Source of the DNA: Halicephalobus mephisto
Taxonomy: Eukaryota > Nematoda > Chromadorea > Rhabditida > Panagrolaimidae
Assembly (NCBI GenBank): GCA_009193035.1
Contig: SWDT01000055.1
Span: forward strand, 1 to 64,000
DNA length: 64,000 nt
Direction of reading: 5' to 3'
The notes under the pieces were generated by a model that did not search any database, was not told the origin of the DNA, and was given only the letters and a program-made list of their open reading frames with translations. The translations under genes and the position numbers were made by a program. This document shows, one piece after another, positions 59,412 through 64,000 of the stretch (within the stretch, counting starts at the first letter, position 1; every line of letters starts with the position of its first letter).

Positions 59412-60531
59412 TTTCATCTCTTTATTGATCCGATAAAGTTTACCTTTCGTGCTGGCGTTCGGGGTAATTATAATATGACAGGAACTACTGCGCTATTTTC
59501 CATAAAGTTTGTTCTGAGCGGTTTTCATAATGTCTGTTCCGAACTTTTCCAAAAAGATTCCAAGGGAATTTTTTCATAAAATTTGGTTATTTTTCAAAAA
59601 ACTCATCTCAAGGGGTTTTCCGCAAAATCCACCCCAAATTTTTTTTCTAAGGACTTTATCCCGGACCTTTTGCCAAAACTCTATCCAGGAAGTCTTTTGA
59701 CAAAGTCTATTCTAACTTTTTAACGAAAAAGTATCCAAAAAATTTTATAGATTTTTTCGAGGTTTTTGCTAAAAATCTATATTAAAAAATTTCAACAAAA
59801 TTTATTTCGAATGTTTTTCATATATCCCAGTTCGATGTTGGCTATAAATCCTATCCGGACGTTTTCCATAAAGCATATCCCGGACAGAGCAAGTCCAGTG
59901 CTAAATTACACGATCGAGGCCGCACCTCGTGATGAATGACCTGCTGGTTGTTCTTTTCCTCTTCTCGTGGCTGGACGGATGCGCGACAGTTTGTCTACAG
60001 ATACACCATGTTGTTGATTGAATAACGTTGTTTCCAGATGGATTTGTCGATATCGATTTTTATGCCAAGCGCACTTTTAGCTTTCTTCCTATTTCGTTTT
60101 TATTTTTTGCGTACACTTGGTGGTTGTCTTAGCTGTCTGTCTATAGCTTTTCCGCATTCCCTTAGTTGAAACAAGTCACATGTGTTGAATTTACTGAGTA
60201 ATTTTCATATTAAAATTGTTTTTATGTAATTTTATTTTATTATGTATTTTTTTTGTTAATTTTTGGATTTTACGTGAATTTTAATAGTAATATCAACAAT
60301 TGATAACTTAGAATTGTTTACGTCACTGATGGACAGTTTATCTTTTTCACCTGACCCTTTCAGTCAATCATGCCCCTCTCATATGATTGAATTTCCCCGT
60401 TAACCCTTCATTTTTACTACCATTCATGGAACCACGTGTTCAACGACATTATGATAATAAAACTTTTCTTTAAATTTTGTTTTTCAGCTGTGCTCGACTA
60501 CTGTTTGTAAGTTTTCTTAATTTCCATATCT
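59412..60531. other. intergenic interval
   Basis: 59490-59900 is a degenerate repeat of about 35-45 bases built on TTTTCCATAAAGTTTGTTCC. At 59933 an ATG opens a short signal-peptide-like frame (MNDLLVVLFLFSWLDGCATV) that soon stops; no exon could be joined to it. 60489-60507 looks like a tiny exon between TTTTCAG and GTAAGT, perhaps the leader of the cyclin gene. Confidence 0.5.
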
Positions 60532-61356
60532 ATGAAGGATGCACAAAATTCAAAAAGTGATGTTCTTTCATCTTTACTCTTGAATGAGCCCAAATTGTCA
60601 ACTCAAACACCCCTATTGCTTCCTAGGGCAAGTAAACTTCACTTTGATCCATTGTAATTGATCTTTATTTAGGGCGAAAACATTGTAACCGAAACAAAAC
60701 GTGATTTTGAAGTGAAATGGATATGCAAACTTGGCCGGGAGTTAGACCTCGGACTGGATACTGTAGGAGCTGCTATTTCGATCTTCGATCACATGTTAAC
60801 GACTGTCAGTGTTCGTTTCAAGTATGCAAATTGTGTTGCAGCTACATCATTGTACATAGCGATTAAATTATTGGAAGAAAGTCTGGATTCCATCGGTCTT
60901 GAGGATGTCCTTGATGATCTTCAAGTCAACTATTCTGTACAGGAAATCTTACGGATGGAGAAAATCATTCTCAGCCAGCTGGACTGGCAACTTCAATTTC
61001 CGTCTGTTGAACGTTTCATTTTTCTAATGCTAACTGAAATTGGTGACATAATTCCTCCAGATTCAGCTGATTTACGAGGCAGAATCGAGGATCTCCTCTG
61101 CAACTGGAATCTTCTCTCGTGTTACCGACCTTCGGTTCTGGCATTAAGCCTGATCTCAGTCGTCGCCAATGAAGATGAAGATGGACTTGTTGGTCTGAAA
61201 CTCGCGGCGCGTTTGACTAAGACGTTTGGCGTAAGTACCCTTGGAATTGATTTATTAATTTCAATCAATTACCTTTAGATTGACCGTAATGAACTCCGTC
61301 TCTGTTCATCATCTCTCGAAGATCTCTTCTATGGAGTCTCAGACAAAGAAAACTGA
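60532..61356 (+). CDS. cyclin G/I-like protein, 243 aa
   Basis: Exons 60532-60627, 60673-61230, 61279-61356. The cyclin box runs from RDFEVKWICKLGRELDLGLD through FKYANCVAATSLYIAIKLLE and ILRMEKIILSQLDWQLQF to a second helical repeat ending in KLAARLTKTFG. RDFEVK..., the LRMEKI.L..L.W pattern and LLLNEP near the N-terminus fit cyclin G/I better than cyclins A, B, D or E. Human cyclin G recruits PP2A and acts in stress and p53 feedback; a partner kinase is uncertain. No destruction box or PEST is seen. Intron 1 needs a GC donor (CCTAGG/GCAAGT): the GT 4 bases on does not keep frame with GENIVTETKRDFEV. An alternative ATG at 60584 with a GT donor would give another 16-residue N-terminus. Confidence 0.8.
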
Positions 61357-61999
61357 ACTCCAAGACCAAAACGCGTCTTTCTCATATAATCTCAACATTG
61401 AGTTCCAATTTGTGATTATTCCCAAACTTACTTAGTCAGGATTACTTAAAATCTCCCTTATGTGCAAATAAACGAAGTTGAAAATCTATCCAATATCGAG
61501 GACACCCGATGGGGTCACGTTGATTATCGCTACTATGATCAAACTTGAGCAGGCATTGAAAAAAATCGATTGTATTCTGGTTCTATAAGATGCACCTAGT
61601 TTTCCACGCAGCATATGGACTTACACAACGACCTTTTCTGCAGGTTTCTTTAGAGAAAAGTTTGATTTTTGGAATGGAGATTTTTCCTCATCAGAATCTT
61701 CTGCAGTTTAGTGAAAGATTCTTGAATCTCGTCAAGGTTTTTAGAACACTAGGATTTGTTGATAATTCCTATAATGAGAATCTTATACTAATAACCTTGA
61801 GACTTTGGGTTGATATAATTTCGTTATTTCTGTTTTTATTCCTTATAATAATATGAATTTAGATCATTTCAAACTCCAGCAAAAATTTAATTCTCTCAAC
61901 TTGAAAACTGGAATATTTTAAACTATTCCGGAAATTCGTGTCGAAACAATTTAGTAATAATATTGATTTATAATTTTTATAATAGTATGATTTATCATA
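61357..61999. other. intergenic interval upstream of the kinase
   Basis: No supported exon. 61640-61990 ends in the GTGTCGAAACAATTTAGTAA form of the dispersed repeat block just before the kinase ATG. Confidence 0.55.
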
Positions 62000-63566
62000 A
62001 TGCCGTCACTACCACCACATAAAAACTCTATCGATGAAAACACAGTGGAATGCTACGAAAGCTACATGACCCCATGGGCTACTGTAATAGCCATGTTCGC
62101 TCTCTACATGATCGCCTTGTTGTGGTTTTGTCGACGTCAGTTACAATACAATCTGTATTTGTTAAAACTAATTCTTTCAGATGGTAAAAGAGTTTGTTTG
62201 CCGGCTCCAGATTCCATTTATCCTTATAAAAGAAGACTCAAGTACTTAAAGAGGGTTCTGGATCATCTCTTAGTTGATGATATGTTCATTGAACTTACAG
62301 ACAGCAAATTAGGACAAGGTGCTGTGGGATTTGTCTTCAAAGGTTATGTTTTCCCGAAAACACAAACAAGATTCAAGCAGAAAACTTTCGCTGCGGTTAA
62401 GATGAGTTACCCCATGCCTCAGAAGTCGATCGGGTTGTTGGAAGAAGCCGCGAGAATGGCGAGACTGAATCATCCAAATATTGTGAAGATCATCGCAGTC
62501 AGCAAACTGTCATTTACAGCTTTCCGACCAATGTTCGCGATGGAATGGCTTCCTGGGGGTTCTTTGGCAGAGTTCTTCCGAGATGAAATAAGAGTGAGTT
62601 TGAAGCATCAAACTGTTACAAAAAGGAAAGATGTTTTATTACGAAGTTATCTTCATACAAATAATAATCTTTTAAGTTGTTTTATAGCATAAGAAGAACG
62701 AATCAAGTTAAATAACGAATTATCAGATTTATTTTTTATTTTCGAAAAACTCGTTATTTCTTTGTGAGAATTTAGCGATTGAAAAAAGTACATATCACAT
62801 CTTACCTAATTGAAATGACTATTTAGAACTAAACTAAATGATGGGTTTAATTCAGAGAAAAGACGAAAGAGAAAGAAAGCCCGTCTATATCCGGGAGATT
62901 TTACATATTTTACGACAAGTTAGTGAAGCTTTGAAATATATCCATGAGAATAGAGATCAAGAAGGAAACGAATTCACACACGGAGATGTAGCTGCTAGAA
63001 ATGTATTACTCACAAACAGGAATCTTGACAACTGTGTTGCCAAGCTCGGAGACTTTGGATTGCCCATAGATTTCGGCCCGAGACTCCCGATTCCGTGGTT
63101 GCCTCCAGAAATCGTTTGTTCCCTTGATCGAACCCCAAAACACAGACCCGAGAGCGATGTGTGGATGTTCGGGGTTCTCGGATGGGAATGCGCTACATTA
63201 GGGGCCGAACCTCACTATCAAAGGACTTTTGAGGAGATTCAGCACTGCTTCACATTTCCAGACAGAGGTCTTACATGTCCTCCAAACTGTCCTCCAGAAT
63301 AGTGAGTTCTTCCATTCTTTATCGGAAGTAAAACATCGTTTTTCAGTTGGACATTTATCATGGATTGCTTGAGTGAGCAGCATCGTCGACCTAGATTCTC
63401 AGGACTTACAGATTCTCCTGTCTCTGCTATATATAGGCTTCGTCAGCTTGAATCCATGTATGCTCATTCGAATGCAAAGTTCAACATGGTTTTGAATGTC
63501 TCAAATTGTACATGTAACCAACATCGATGTAATGTTCCTCTTCCACCGTTTACTGTTCGTCAATAG
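62000..63566 (+). CDS. receptor-type tyrosine kinase with minimal extracellular part, KIN-15/16-like, 419 aa
   Basis: Exons 62000-62593, 62856-63301, 63347-63566. A short N-terminus is followed by one membrane helix (ATVIAMFALYMIALLWF, about 29-45). The kinase domain has the Gly loop LGQGAVGFVFKG, the VAIK-type Lys in AAVKM, the helix-C Glu in LLEEAARM, HGDVAARN in place of HRDLAARN, GDFG, PPE in place of APE, and SDVWMFGVLGWE. Only 14 residues lie between DFG and PPE, against about 25 in most tyrosine kinases, and none is tyrosine, so trans-autophosphorylation of the loop cannot occur. The layout matches the nematode KIN-15/KIN-16 group of small hypodermal receptor kinases. The catalytic Asp, Lys and DFG are kept, so activity is possible. 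The C-terminus carries a CTCNQHRC cluster. Confidence 0.88.
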
Positions 63567-64000
63567 TTTATTAATAATAAAAAGTATAATAAATCACTAT
63601 CCGTAGAAGTGTCTACAATGTCCCAAAATATGATAGGAAATCTCGAAATGATTGAAAATTTTATCAAAAATTTCACAATTATTTTATACTTTTGTGGAAA
63701 TTCTTGAAATTTTCTACAATTTTATGAGGAACATTTATAAAACTGTAGAGATGTGTTGAATTTCCTAGAACTTAGTTGAAAGTTTTGAATTCTTTGAAAA
63801 TATCATAGAAATTTTTAGAGGTTTGTAGAATGTAATGGAAATTTTCGAAAAACTAAAAATATTTACAATCAAGATTTTCTGAAATTCTTAAAACATCCTA
63901 AAAATTTGCATCAAGATGATTATAAGCAAATGTTCGTTCATAAGAACTCTTGTAGTATGATATGGTAATTTTGAAGCTCGTTTTCTTTTCTATATCCGTA
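63567..64000. other. 3' flank of the kinase gene
   Basis: An AATAAA follows closely after the stop. 63640-63930 is a degenerate TTCTAGAAT/GAAATTTT repeat tract ending in a GCATCAAGATGATT block. No gene seen up to the window edge. Confidence 0.6.

Noticed and set aside
1..64000. CRISPR arrays, prokaryotic operons or ribosome binding sites
   Set aside because: The DNA is eukaryotic with spliceosomal introns; no spaced direct repeats of CRISPR type were seen.

Overview
The window is nuclear DNA of a nematode. It holds two cuticle collagen genes, an flp-14 FMRFamide-like peptide precursor encoding KHEYLRFG repeats, many introns of only 38-50 bases ending in TTTCAG, very AT-rich intergenic DNA, and single-copy orthologues of known worm genes (pis-1/PTIP, nrfl-1/NHERF, daf-41/p23, ced-9/Bcl-2, an FGF, an RSP-6-like SR protein, apa-2/AP-2 alpha). 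The species cannot be named from the sequence.

Left part (1-15 kb): four minus-strand secreted or cuticle genes (two small P/Q-rich secreted proteins at 1-553 and 1521-2132; collagens at 7859-8795 and 10599-11533), each with a TATA-like box 38-82 bases before its ATG. Between them lies a plus-strand PTIP-like BRCT gene (4058-7862). It meets the first collagen tail to tail, and both stop codons are read from one TTAA.

Middle (15-48 kb): nrfl-1 (15099-21610), flp-14 (23274-24128), a four-pass membrane protein (24969-26027), a dead Tc1-like element (27177-27659), a long low-complexity protein (28074-30779), daf-41 divergent from a ced-9-like gene (31198-32936), an FGF (33820-34769), a two-pore potassium channel with odd selectivity filters (34955-36114), an SR splicing factor (37770-38324), a small zinc-finger-like protein (41918-42501), AP-2 alpha (43402-46626) and a short bHLH factor (47293-47585).

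Right part (48-64 kb): a neuropeptide-type GPCR (48287-51231), a divergent hexokinase (56045-57795), a secreted Kunitz-like protein (58098-59411), a cyclin G/I-like gene (60532-61356) and a receptor-type tyrosine kinase with a shortened activation loop (62000-63566).

Genes alternate strand and show no clear operon; the mix is typical nematode housekeeping, neuronal and cuticle genes. The less ordinary features are two large foldback structures (39406-40777 and 54763-55842), three related minus-strand exon-like blocks ending in VFRDFR-like peptides, two introns that need a GC-AG donor, candidate introns of 20, 26 and 33 bases, and a dispersed degenerate TTCTAGAA-rich repeat seen only in one orientation. 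Exon borders were read by hand from splice consensus and frame continuity.
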